A DNA stretch of 64,000 bases from Mycogone perniciosa. Its lineage: Eukaryota > Ascomycota > Sordariomycetes > Hypocreales > Hypocreaceae. This document shows positions 45,379-58,270 of this stretch, piece by piece. Both the position numbers and the translations under genes were made by a program. The notes beneath the pieces are model-generated. The model saw nothing but the letters and a program-made list of their open reading frames with translations, made no database searches and was not told the origin of the DNA. Every line of letters begins with the position of its first letter. Position 1 is the first letter of the stretch. The stretch lies in contig JAOALB010000147.1 of NCBI GenBank assembly GCA_025331125.1, positions 62,001 through 126,000 of the forward strand, given 5' to 3'.

Positions 45379-46145
45379 TTAATATTAAAAAAGAGTTATT
45401 TTAAATAGTTATAGGAATATTACTTTTGATATATAAATATATAAAGGGTAAAAAGTATTAAGCAATTATTTATTATATTAATAAAGTACATATTTAAAAA
45501 TAAATAATATTTAAATTAAAATTAATTAACTCTTTACAAACAATTATATTTATATAAATAAAAATTACTATTTATATATATAGTCTATATACTATATATA
45601 AAAATCTCCCTATAGTTCCTTATACTCTATAATTTAATTCTTTATATAACAGCTATTTACAGTATATTAAATGATTTTAAATAGTGTCTTTATTATTCCT
45701 CTTATTTAGCTAGTATAATTTTATTAATCAATCCCCTCTTTAATTTTAGCTAAAGCTATAGTTAAGATAAAGCCTAAGCGTTATAATATTTTAGTGACCC
45801 GCGAGCCTCTTTAGCCCCTAGAACGCTAACATAATAATCTAAAGCTTTATAGTGTCTATAAATCCAGCAGCTTTAAAGGCAATAGTGGCTGGCTATAGTT
45901 TTCATTATTTAAATTAAGGCATTTAATAAAATTAAAGCTAGTTGTCTCTTTAAACTAAGTTAATAAAGGGTTAATAGGGATATTTATTATTACAATAACG
46001 CTAATAATATTACTATCGTAGTAAGACTATTATAGTAGTATGATTGCTATAGTTTAAGTTATGCAGTATAAGGAGCTATAAAGAGATTTTAATAAGTAGT
46101 ATATAGATTATCTATATAAATAGCAATTTCTATTTATATTAATAG
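45379..46145. other. AT-rich DNA with a short mixed-composition patch
   Basis: Mostly RIP-degraded. 45770-45960 has somewhat higher GC (for example gtgacccgcgagcctcttta) but no frame or known motif that I recognise. Origin unknown. Confidence 0.4.
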
Positions 46146-46486
46146 TTTATTAAAGGTAACTAATATACTTATACTCTTTTTTATTAATTTACTTAAAAAA
46201 AGTTAGTTATTTATTTAAGTAACTATTAAATTAAAAAAGTATAAAACTATAAAGATAAAATAAATAGACTTAGTTTAATAACAACTAACCTGTATTTTCC
46301 TTTAATATACTACTTTATTGATAATCTTATAGCTATTAAAGTATAAAAAGCTAACTATTAAGTACTTTTGGCTGTAGATATTATAATTAAGTAATTTACA
46401 GTATCTTTTACTGTTTATATTATTTAACTACAGCTTTATAGTTCTATTAACAGCGCAGTTCCTAAATTCTATTTAAGTTATTATTA

Positions 46487-46523
<37 letters not shown>

Positions 46524-47285
46524 AAGTGCTAATTCCTGTTTAATAAAACTATTAACTAAAATAAAGGGAAATTTTCAAGATTATATCCTAGGCAATAATT
46601 ATTAAAAGCACTTTTATACTACTACTAAAACCTGCTTTTATTAAACTACTAATAGAATTATAGGCTAGCTTTAATAGACTTTTAGTTAAATATATAATAA
46701 TAAACTAAAAGAAATAGCTTAAAGCCTTTTTTTTATAGGTAGTTAATATAGATTAGTATAATACTTAACTTGAAAGATATAGGTTAGTTAATTGTAATTT
46801 CTAAAATACAGGAATTAAAATTAATTAAGCTAGGTATAATATATTAAAATATAATAAAAGAGCGGAATTTTAAAAAGTATTAGCTTATAATAGATATAAT
46901 ATATAGATATAAAAAGTTAAAAGGCTAAAGGGAATTACTAAAAGACTTATTAATATAGTAAAAATAAATATATAAATTAGATAATTACATTTATATAATA
47001 TAATCCCCTTGAAACTAGTAATATACTATTATAACCTTCATTTTATTTATAATTAAATAAATTAACTAGTAAGATAATGATAGGGAGTTAAAAAGAAATA
47101 AATTAACAATTTAATCTTTTAATATAAAACCATTACTTTAATTTTATTAATATGTTTAGCTAAACTTTCTTTAACTTTTAATAAAAGTATTATCTTTATG
47201 TGTTTTATAATCTTGAATATATAAACTACTTTTACTTATATTAAAGCTATTTAAAAGAGATTTGAAAAAGGTAATAATTAAAAGC
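46146..47285 (+). mobile_element. Family E element, 5' terminal repeat plus internal fragment
   Basis: 46146-46547 is a 402-bp family E repeat, lengthened by a TA microsatellite at about 46486-46520. From 46548 the sequence matches that following the E repeat at 57149 for about 730 bp (to about 47285 and 58270), whereas the two left flanks are unrelated. The E repeat is therefore the outer end of a longer element, as expected for an LTR. The internal part has no readable frame and gives way to copia sequence at about 47286. Confidence 0.65.
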
Positions 47286-50098
47286 ACTAAAGGCATTAAT
47301 AAAAAATATTAAAAATATAAAAATAAAAGGAAGTAAATATATAAACTGTAAGTACTGCGCTTTAATATATATATTATAGGTTATTTTATATAGACTATTT
47401 AATAAATCAATATTAAAAAGAACTTTTAAGGTTTATTAAAAGCTTTAAAACTATCTACAAAAATAAAATAAAAGTAACTAGCTTTTAATACTTGAAAATA
47501 AATATAGTATATAATTATATATATACTTTTTATTAAATAGAAAATATAATACTTTTTTTAATGCTTTCTGAAACTTTATAAATATAATTAAAATATAATA
47601 TAATATCTTTATATACTATATTAAAGAAAATGATAAAAAGGCTATAATAGTAATTAAAGGTTTAGTATACTATTAGCTTTAAGCAGATAAAAAAAGAATA
47701 ATTTTAAACCTTTTGCCTTTGTATATTTATAAATTAAATTATATATAAAAATATATAAGCTAGGAAATTATAATGAAATTAATTAGAATACTTAACTATA
47801 TTAGTTTTTGAAATAATGTATAGCTTAATAGTATTTAAGCAGTAATATACTTTATTAATATAAGCTTATTATATATACTTAAAATAATATTATTAATGAA
47901 TGCATTAATGTAATAGTTTTATAATTTTACTTTTCTTTTTATAAAAGAGCTTTCTATAAACCTATAGTTAAATTAAGATAGGATATATATTTATAGCTAC
48001 TATATTTATATATTAAATAAAGACTATAAGATTAACTAAAATAAAAAAGCACTTAAAATTAAATGTAAAATCTAAATTAAATATTTTATTAAATTTAAAA
48101 TCTAAATTAAATATTTTATTAAGTATACTATATATAATATATATTTTATTTAATTACTTTATTTAATAAAAGCAATTATTATAAAGAATATATAATTTAA
48201 TAAAAATACCTTTTTTAATAGTAAAAAGGCAATTATAAATGAATCTGTTATAGTTTAATTAAATAGATTATATAAAGAGGTTGAAAAAGTAAAATTAAAG
48301 TTTATACTCTTTTTACTATATATCGTTCTAGTAAAAAATACTTTTTTAAATAATAAAAAAATAAAAGGTTTGCCTTTAAAAGTAAATAAACTTTAAAGTA
48401 TTACTATTAGCTTAACAACCTTTTAAGCTAAACTATTAATATATTTAAAAAAGACTTTTAAACTTAAAATATTAAAAGCTACTTTTAAAAGGTTAATCTT
48501 TATAAATAAAATTAATATAGTTATAAGTCAATAAAATAATATTTTTTAATATATATAATAACTCTTTAAAAAAGGCTTAAAAGTAAAATAATATTTTTTA
48601 ATATTAAGAGTATAAGAAGTCATAAAGGTAATTATATATAAAGGCTAAAGGTAAATTAATATAATAAAGATTTATTTACTTTTATAATAAAAAATTAAAT
48701 TTTGAAAAGAAAATTAATTAGAAATCTATTAAATAATAAACTAGTAATAAATATTTATAAAAGCTTAAAACTTTAAATAAAAAACTTATAAAAGAAATTA
48801 ATAAATATCTTTTAATATATAGAATTAAGATATATCTGTTAAATAGTACTTTTAAGAACAATAGATTTAATATATGTTTAATAATTATAAAGCTTTTTAA
48901 CTTAATATTATATTAATTACTATTTAATTACTAAAAGTTAATAAATAATAAATTAAAAAGTATAATAATAGTATTTATTATTTTTAAAATAGTAATAAAC
49001 TATAAAGCTTTTTTTTAAATAAGTATTACTTTTAATAAATAAGATATTTATTAAAAGGATTTAGTAAAACTATTAAAACATTAAAAAAGAGCTTATAGAA
49101 TATTTATTTAAAAATAAATTTAAATAGACTATATATAATAAAATTAACTTTATATATATATAAAACACTTAATACAAAATTATATTTAAAAGTAAAAATA
49201 AAGCAATTATTTATATATTAAACTTTAATATATAAATTTAATGAAAATAAAAGTTTAAAATACTAGACATTTTAATTTATAGTTTAAAGGGATTTATAAA
49301 ACTATTTTATAATAAAAAGTATATATATAACTACTTTTATAATATATTTATTTTATATATCTATTACTTTTATACTAAAGTTTAACTATAAATTGAAGTA
49401 ATATAATATTAAAAATACTTCTTTTAATACTTTAAAAAATAAAAACTTAAAACTAATTATATATAAATTACCTAAAAGCTTTAGGTATTGAAATATGTCT
49501 GTAAAGCTTATTAAAGCTTTATATAAATTAAAGGATTTATTAAAATTATTGTTTAATAAATTATCTTTAACTTTAAAATAATAAAAGTTAATTTTAAACT
49601 TTAAAAAACTTTATTTCTTTTATAATAAAGCTTAATAACTATTATTATATTGTATATAAATAATATTTTAATTATATATTATTATAATAATAAAGCTTTT
49701 TATCTTAAATTATTAAATACTTTTAAAGTAAAATATAAACTTTATAATAAAAGAGATATATAATAGTTTTTAAAAATTAAAATTATTTAAAACTATAAAT
49801 AATATAAAATATATTTTTCTTATAAAGTTTATTTTATAGAAATTGTAAAATAATTTAAATTTAATAATAAAATATAGCTTTTTATAATTTTAATATTAAT
49901 TATAAACTATAAAAAAGCTATAATATAAACTATAAAAGTAATTATTAAAATATATTAAAAGAAAATAAAATTTATATTTTATATATATATTATAATAAAA
50001 CTAAATATACTATATAGCACTTTAACTTTATTATAGTTTTTAATTTACTTTAATATAAAGTATATTAAAATAATTAATTAATTAATTTACTATTTATA
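47286..50098 (+). pseudogene. Ty1/copia relic, first part (split by a younger copia)
   Basis: Matches the copia internal sequence from about 52700 to 55300 (integrase to RT). The RT active-site region near 49655-49670 reads Y-I-N-N in place of YVDD. At 50098 it is interrupted by the copia element 50099-56040 and resumes at 56041. A direct duplication aaaatctaaattaaatattt occurs around 48065-48120. No intact frame. Confidence 0.65.
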
Positions 50099-50275
50099 TA
50101 TTAGGTTAGGTAGGCTAAGGACCTACTATTTATTAGCGCTTATTAGCGCTAAGGAGCTTTTATCTGCTTATATAGCAGATACCAGCTAATATATATATCG
50201 CGTAAACAATATATTAGACTATATAGGCGCTTATAATGCATATATTCTACGTTTTCCTTTATATTAGCTATATAT

Positions 50276-50665
50276 TTTGTCGGGGGTAACTGATATACCC
50301 AATGCATTTATAGTCCTTCTTACTAGCCTACCCGAGTAAAGTTAATTGCTTATTTAAGCAACTACTAGATTAGGGAGGCATAAGACTATAAAGATAAACA
50401 GATAGACCTAGTTTAACAGGACCAACCCGCGTTCTCCCTTAATACACTACCCCTACCTGTATTTTCACAGCTATTAAGGCGTAAAGAGCTAACCGTTGGT
50501 TACTTTCGACTGCAGATATCATGATCAAATGATTCGCAGTATCTTTTAGCCTTTATATTACTCAATTACGGCTTCGTAGTTCTATTAAGAGCGCGGTTCC
50601 CGCGCTCTATTCTGGTTATTATTGGTGTATGTGTGTGTTTGGAGCGCTGATTCCCCCTCGACAAA
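50276..50665 (+). repeat. Family E terminal repeat, copy E4 nested in a copia 5' LTR (390 bp, TSD ATAT)
   Basis: Least mutated family E copy: TTTGTCGGGGGTAAC at the start and CCCCTCGACAAA at the end, an imperfect inverted tip of about 11 bp. It splits the copia 5' LTR, with ATAT on each side (50272-50275, 50666-50669). Its near-normal GC contrasts with the AT-rich LTR it interrupts, so it arrived late. Confidence 0.85.
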
Positions 50666-52558
50666 ATATATATATAGCGAGGCTATTACAGTATATTTAT
50701 TATAAGAATTAAGCTTTATTCCTATTTCTCTCTAGACCCTATATAGCTATACTACGCTCTGCAACAGTTATAAGCCTAAATAGTAACTATTAAAGTTACT
50801 AGAAACTTCCTTTAATATTATATCTTTACCTTTACTTTTTCCCTTTACCTTTAAGCTTTTAAAGCTACCTTTTACAATAAATAATACAAGAGATACTACC
50901 TTTATAAAGCTAGATTTAATAGTTTAGTAGATTAAATAGATTACTATTTTAAATAACTATATAACTACTGCGAGGATTTAAAATAAAGTTAATCCTAATC
51001 TTTTTAATTAAAATAATAACTATTTCCCTGCTTTAAAGCCACCTACCTTAGCTAATGTAAAGGAAACCGCTTTAAAAGTATTTAAAAAAAATCTACTTTA
51101 ATAAATATCTCTATTTATTATAATAGTCTACTTTATAAATATTAATATATGATTACTTTATATATTAAAAAGAGGAAGGTTAAGGCAGTAATCTTTAAGT
51201 AAATATAGAAGATAGTTAATATTAGTATTTATACTTTAATTTTTATAGCTTTAGCCTTTACTGCTATTAAAGTAATTAATAAAAATAATAAAAACTTAAA
51301 TATTAAGCTTAGTATTTATTAAATTATAAAGAAGCTTAAAGAATAATTAGCTCTGTATAAGGATATAATATATAAAGAAGTGTCGATTTTATATAAACGC
51401 GTCTTATATAATATAAAGTATAGGAACTTAAAGCTAGAAGTATAGTATATAAATTAGGCGCGCTTTTATATAAATGCAGTAAAGTATAAGCTTTTTAAGG
51501 TTATAGGAATAGCTGCTTAAAAGGCTTTCTTAAAAGCTATTAAAGTATACGATACCTTAAACTTTACTTTATATTACCTATACTATATAGATGGTTATAT
51601 TAAAAGCAGTAAAACTGCTATAATTTTCTCTTTTAATTAGTTTGGTTAACTTTTTTTAAATCGTATATAAAATATAGAGAATTATATTTATAAACTTTAT
51701 ATAATATTTAATAACCGCTTAAATAAAACTATAGCGAATAATACTATATATTTAAAAGCTTTTATTAAGAAAGAATGCCTATATAGATAGGAAAGGTATA
51801 ATTAACCTTTAAAAGACTATAGTATACTACTTGCTGCATTTAAAGAAAAACCTAATAAAAAAGGGAAATATATCTTTAACCTATAATAAGCTGCAGAAAT
51901 TTATATTTGCCTTTAAGAAAATAAATAATATATACTTCGCGATAAGCTTAGTAAAAAGGCTATTAACTTTATAGCCTTAATTTAAAGAAGTATAGCTTTA
52001 ACTGTTATAGCTGCTTTAATTTCCCTAGACTTAATTAATAAAAAGAATATAAGCCTTGCAGTATATATAATAAATATATTAATATATATTAATGTATAGG
52101 ATATACTTTACTGCCTCTTTTAAAGCACGTTTCTTAATACTTATAATGCTATTTATTTAGTAAATAGTAGGAATTACTTTATTCCTAGCTCTTTTATTTT
52201 AAGTATAGAAAATAACTATATTAAAGTAAGAGGAGCTAGGTATTTTATAGCTAGAAAAAGACGCCGCTTATTAAAGGATACTCTCTATAATCTATATTAA
52301 AAGGCAGCGCACTTAATAAAGCTTATAAATATAGCTGTAGTTAAAGGATTTTATATTAATATTATATCTTTATTAAAGCTTTAAAAAACGGGAATATAAC
52401 TTATAAAGTGCAATAATATACTTTACACTAATACAGTAAATTTAAATACTATTATAGGGAAGGTAAAGTATAGGTATAATCTTCTATTTCTTTAATATAA
52501 AGCTTTATCGCTTTATATTGCCTTTATCTTTAAGTATACTATTTTATGCAGTATAACT

Positions 52559-52618
52559 GCTTTATTCCTTTTTCCTAGTATAGACTACTATATTCCTTTT
52601 TCCTAGTATAGACTATTG
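52559..52618 (+). repeat. Two-copy ~29-bp tandem duplication in the copia element
   Basis: The phrase attcctttttcctagtatag and following bases occur twice in tandem. The homologous site of the minus-strand copia (about 25010-25045) has a single copy. Recent slippage. Confidence 0.7.
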
Positions 52619-55169
52619 TATTTATATAATATTAAAAAGAAAGAGAAGACTAATATATAACCTATTAATACTATACAATAACTTAAAGCAGCTCTAGCAC
52701 CTACAATTAGGATATCTAGGCCTAGAAGCGCTTAAAGTACTAGTAAAGAATATAAAGAATATATATATTAAAGGAACTATGCAAATAAAGTGTAAAGCCT
52801 ATACTTTTATATATATAAAATAAGTTATCTCTCGCAGACTATTAAAAGATAAATAGTAAAACTATTCTTTAAAGTATACTAGGATCTTTAAAATTATCTT
52901 TATAGTTATAATAAGGATAACTAGCTTTTAATGCTTAAAAGAAAATATAGTTTACAGTTATATATATACCCTTTATTAAATAAAGAATAGGATACTGTCT
53001 TTAATACTTTTTTTAATTTTATAAATATAGTAAAAATATAATATAATATCTTAATATATTTTTTAAGTAAAATAATAAAAAAGCTATAATTTCAGTTAAA
53101 GGCTTAATATACTTTTAGATTTAGGTAAACGTAAAAGGAATTATCTTAAAGCTTGCCCTTGCTTATATATATAAGCCGAATAGCCCTTTAAAGCGCGCAG
53201 GTCAGGATGTTATAAATAAATTAATAAAGATACTTAAAGCTGCAAGCCTTCTAACCAATTTATAGCCTAAAAGTATAAAGGCTGTAGTATATATAATTAA
53301 TATAAATCCTATATTTAGCTTTAATATAATATTACCTATTAAAAAATTAAAATAATAGTTCTGCGATTTTGTGCCCTTTTTAATAAAAGAGCTGTCTATA
53401 GACCTATAGTTAAATTAAAGCAGACTTTATATATACAGCTATTGCGCCTATATACTTAATAGAGACTATAAAGTTAACTAAAATAAAAGAGAATTTAAAA
53501 TAAAGCTTAAAGGCTTAATTAGATATTTTATTAAATATATTATAAATAGTATATATTGCATTTAATTACTTTATTTAGTGAAACTAATTATTATAAAGAA
53601 TATATAGTTTAATAAAACTAGCTTTTTTAATAGTAAAAAAGAAAGTATAGATAAGCTATTTATAGTTAAATTAAATCAACTGTTTAATAAAGTTAAAGAA
53701 AATAAACTGGAATTTAAACTCTTTTTAATATATATTCCTGCAGTAAAGGATACTTTTATAAATATTATAGAAAAAGAGAGTATACCTTTAAAGGTAAAAA
53801 TTATATAAAGCATTAAGATTAATTTAATAAATGCTTTAAGTAAACTACTAGTGCACTTAAAAAAACCTTTTAGTCTTTAAATATTAACGGCTACTTTAAA
53901 ACAGTTAATCTCTATAAATAAAACTAGTATATTAATAGGAACTTTAAGTAATACTTTTAAGAGCGATTTACCCCTCTTTAAAAAAAGAGAGCTAATAGAA
54001 GAATAGCTTTATATATTAAAAGTATACTACTTAATAAAAGAGGATAAACCGCTATAGCTAAAGGCAGACTAGTATATAAAAGATTTATTTACTTTTATAT
54101 TAAAAGAGTAAATTTTAAAGGAAAAGTTAGCTAATAATTCCTTAAATAGTAAAGCAGTAGTTAATATTTATAAAAGTATAAGACTTTAAAGGAAATAACT
54201 TGCGAGAAAGGTTAATAAATATCTTTTAGTATATAAAACTAAAACGCGCACCTTAAATACTGCTTTAAAGGATAATAAGCCTAGTATATATTTAATAATT
54301 ATAAGACTTTTTAGCTTAATACTATATTAACTGCTGCTTAATTAATAAAAGCTAATAAACAGTAAACTAAAAAGTATAGTAATAGTATTTACTATTTTTA
54401 ATGCAGTAATAAACCGAAAAGCTTCCCTTTAGAAAAGTATTACTTTTAATAAGTAAATTATTTATTAAGAGGATTTAGCGAAACTACTAAAAGACTGGAA
54501 AGAGCTTATAAAATACCTATTTAAGGTTAAGCTCAAATAAACTATATATAATAAGATTAACTCTCTGCGCGCGAAAGGAACCTAGTGAAAGATATTACGC
54601 TTAAAGGTAAAGATAAAGCTATTACCTATATATTAGGTTTTTATATATAAGTTTAACTAAAACAGAAATGTAAAACGCTATAAAGCTTAATTTATAGTTT
54701 AAGGGGACTTATAGGAATACTTTATAATAGAGAGTATATATATAGCTATATTAGTAGTATATTCTTTCTATATATTTATTGCTTTAGCAGTAAGAATTAA
54801 CTTTAAGTTAAAGCAGTATAAGATTAAAAACGCTTTTCTTAACGCCTTAAAGGATAAAAATTCAAAACTAGTTATATATAAGCTTCTTAAAGGTTTTAAG
54901 CTACTAAATATCTATTTAAAGCTCGCTAAAGTTTTATATAGGCTAAAAGACTTGCTAAAACTATAGTTTAATAAATTATCCTTAACCCTAAGGAAATAAA
55001 GGTTAATCTCAAGCTCTAAAAAGCCTTACCCCTTCTATAACTAAGCTTAAAAGATTTTTATTATATTTTATATAAATAATATCTTAATTATATATTATTA
55101 TAATAATCAAGCTCTTTACACTAAGCTACTAAACGCTTTTAAAGTAAAGTATAAGCTTTATAGTGGAGG

Positions 55170-55766
55170 GGACATGTAATGGTTCCTAGGTATTAAAATT
55201 ACCTAAAACTATAAAGAGTATAGGATATACTTTTCCTTTAAGCCCTATTTTGAGAAGGTTGCGAAACGATTTAAGCTTAATAACGGAATATGGCTTCCTA
55301 TAGTTCTAATACCAGTTACAGAGTTTAGGAAAGCTATAACACAAGCTATGAAAGCAACTATTAAGATATATTAGGAAAAGGTAGGATCTGTGCTTTATAC
55401 GGCAATTATGATAAGGCCAGACGTGGCATACAGTGCCTTGGCTTTATCGCGGTTCCTAACCAACCCCAGTAAAGAGCACCTTAAAGCGGTTGACTAGCTA
55501 ATCCGCTATCTGTATGTGTGGCGCTTTTTAGCTCTCCAGTATAGAGGGCGAGGCGAAATACAGGTCTTAACTGCCTTAAGCGATTCTTCTTTCGCTGACG
55601 ATATAGATACCCGGAGATTGTCTCAGGGGTATCTTATTACGCTCTTCTCAGGCCCTATCCTGTGGAATGCTACGCGCCAAAGCGCGGCCAGACAGTCACA
55701 ACACCATGGATAGACTGGGATAGCAGTCAATGAGGCACTGGGAATAGCCTCATTAACTGGGGGGTG
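55170..55766 (+). pseudogene. Lightly mutated copia RT/RNase H segment
   Basis: Near-normal GC segment at the 3' end of the copia coding region. Long stretches are readable (WFLGIK, PYFEKVAKRFKLNNG, RPDVAYSALALSRFL, SSFADDIDTRRLSQGYL). Only a few in-frame stops occur, fitting CAG or TGG changed to TAG. The frame ends shortly after WNATRQ, where the full-length copy continues into STEAELLAL, marking the deletion junction at about 55680-55684. Confidence 0.8.
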
Positions 55767-56040
55767 TGTTGGGTTAGGTAGGCTAAGGACCTACCACTTA
55801 TCACCGCTTATCAGCGCTAGGGAGCTCTTATCTGCTTATATAGCAGATACCAGCTGACATACACATCGCGTAAGCGATATGTCAGACTGTATAGGCGCCT
55901 ATAACGCATACATTCTACGTTTTCCTTTGGATTAGCTATGTGTATATATCGCAAGGCCATTACAGCATATTTATTACGAGAATCAAGCTTCATTCCCATT
56001 TCTCTCTATACTCCATATAGCTGTGCCGCGCTCCGCGACA
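55767..56040 (+). repeat. 3' LTR of the copia element, nearly unmutated
   Basis: 274 bp, TGTTGGGTTAGGTAGG...CGCGCTCCGCGACA, TG...CA termini. It keeps almost ancestral composition, whereas the 5' LTR at 50099 and the other copies in the window are clearly AT-shifted. It contains an inverted repeat around CTGCTTATATAGCAGATA (about 55831-55848). Confidence 0.9.
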
Positions 56041-56045
56041 TTATA

Positions 56046-57148
56046 TATATAAAGCTTTTAGCTCTTTAATATAAAAATTAAAATAATATATAGATTCTAA
56101 CAGCTTTAAGTAATACTCTTTTCTTTTTATTTATAATATAAATATAAAAAAACTATTTTAAAGGTATTTTATTATATTTCTTTAAGTGTTATCCTATAAG
56201 ATATTATATATTAATATCTTATTAATATATTTTCAATTAAAGTTGAGCTATTTACTTTTATTTAAATAATAAAAAAGGCAATAAAGTTATATTACCTTTT
56301 TTAAAAAATAGAATTTAGTTTTAATATTAATTAAAATATTAATTATAATAATTCATTAATTATATACTTTATAATTAAAGAAAGAATATAAATTAATATT
56401 TACTTATATTATATTAATATATAGAATATATAGCTTTAATAAAAACATTTAAAAATATTATTTTGAATCCTTTATTTCTTTATTAACCTTATAACTATTA
56501 ATAAATCTATTAAAGCTTTTTTTAATGATACTTTAAATAATTTAAAGTATTATTAAATATAATAGATATATAGTTCTTAAAATAAAAAATATAAAAGTAT
56601 AAAAGATTATTTAATTTTAAGTTAAAGGCGATTTACTATTAAGGGTATAGTTTATTAATATAATAATTAATTATTTAAAGCTTTTTACCTTTTATATATT
56701 TATATATAAAAAATATTGTTATTATAGCTATTTGAAGGAATTACCTTTTTAATATAAATCAAATCCTTTCTGATAATAAATTAAGTTAAAGGTGTAATAG
56801 TTTTTGATATTAAATTATTATTTAATTATATCAGCTTATAAATATATAATAAAAGAATAATATCTTTATTTAATTATCTTTATTATTTATAGTTTAAAAA
56901 AGCTAATATATAATTAATATAAATATTAAATAACTATAGAGTATAAAATTAATTAAAGTAAGATAATAAAAATAAAGAAGAAATGTAGTAAAAATATATT
57001 AATAGTTACTATTAAAATAAATAATATACTATTAAAAGTAAATAATAATAATATATTAAAAGAAATCTCTGTTATTAGTAATTATTAACTAAATAAATTT
57101 TATAAAAGAATGATAATAATATAATAGTAAAGGCAGTTATAAAAGTAG
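56046..57148 (+). pseudogene. Ty1/copia relic, second part (RNase H and 3' region)
   Basis: Continuation of the relic 47286-50098 beyond the younger copia. It matches 16230-17345 and, in reverse complement, 20800-21955. It is interrupted again at 57149 by a family E element in the Ala-codon-rich stretch (aaaggcagttataaaagtag). No intact frame. Confidence 0.6.
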
Positions 57149-58270
57149 TTTATTGGGGGTAACTGATATACTTAATACACTTACACTCCTTTTTACTAGT
57201 TTACTTTAAAAAGTTCATTATTTATTTAAGCAATTATTAAATTAAAAAAGTATAAAAGTATAAAAATAAAACAAATAAGCCTAGTTTAATAATAAAATAA
57301 CCTATATTTTCTTTTAATATATTACTTTACTTATAATTTTATAGCCGCTAAAGTATAAAAAGGTAATTATTAGTTACTTTTAGCTATAGATATTATAATT
57401 AAGTATTTTATAGTATTTTCTAATCTTTATATTACTTAACTATAGTTTTATAGTTTTATTAAAAGCGCGGTTCCCGCAATTTATTTAAATTATTATGAGT
57501 ATATATATGTATATATTTAAAGTGCTAATTCCCTTTTAATAAAACTAGTAATTAAAATAAAGGGAAATGTTTAAGATTATATTTTAAAAAGCAATTATTA
57601 AAGGCACTTTTATACTGCCACTAAAACCTACTTTTATTTAAACTATTGATAGAATTATACGCTAGCTTTAATAAGTTCGTAGTTGAATATAAAATAACTA
57701 ATTAAAAGGAAATAGCTTAAAACCCCTTTTATATAGCTAGTTAATATAAATTGATATAATATTTAACTGTAGAAATATATATTGTTTAATTGCAATTTTT
57801 GAAATATAAGAATTAAAATTAATTAATTTAAATATAATATATTGAAATATAATAAAAGAATAGAATTTTAAAAAGCTATTAGTTTATAATATATATAAAT
57901 AAAAGGTTAAAAGGCTATAAGAAATTATTAAAAGATTTATTAATATAGTAAGAATAAATATATAAATTAAATAATTAACTTTATATAAGATAATCCCTTT
58001 TAAACTAGTAATATATTATTATAACTTATATTTTATTTATAATTTAATAAATTAATTAATAAAATAATTATAAAAAATTAAAGATAAATAAATTCATTAT
58101 TTAATCTTTTAATATTAATATATTATTTTAATTTTAGTAATATTTTTAAATAAATCTTGTTTAACTTTTAATAAGAATATTATTTTTACCTTTTTTATAA
58201 TCTTTAATATAAATGACTTTTATTTATATTAAAGCTATTTAAAAAAGAGTTAAAAAAGTAACAATTTAAT
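57149..58270 (+). mobile_element. Family E element, terminal repeat plus internal fragment
   Basis: 57149-57543 is a 395-bp E repeat, preceded by GTAG. The following ~730 bp match 46548-47285. The 3' end of this element was not found before the gypsy-like LTR at 60589, and no reading frame survives. Confidence 0.6.

Larger units (their letters stand above)
50099..56040 (+). mobile_element. Ty1/copia retrotransposon with internal deletion, RIP-inactivated (TSD TTATA)
   Basis: 5,942 bp including a nested family E copy, flanked by perfect TTATA (50094-50098, 56041-56045). The 5' LTR spans 50099-50766 because E4 is nested in it; the 3' LTR is 55767-56040. Putative primer-binding sequence follows at 50767 and a polypurine tract GGGGGGTG precedes the 3' LTR (55759-55766). 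In one frame (phase of 55069) the RT box reads YINN (55069-55080), followed by WFLGIK at 55180, VGSVLYTAIMIRPDVAYSAL (about 55378-55440) and RNase H SSFADDIDTRR to GPILWNATRQ (about 55585-55680), with in-frame stops such as TAG for Trp at about 55492. Compared with the 20022 copy it lacks about 1.57 kb from the RNase H C-terminus onward, so it was probably non-autonomous before RIP. Confidence 0.88.

Noticed and set aside
55516..55713. Stand-alone small gene
   Set aside because: It is the C-terminal RT/RNase H part of the copia pol frame, which continues upstream across a TAG stop; the first codon is GTG.
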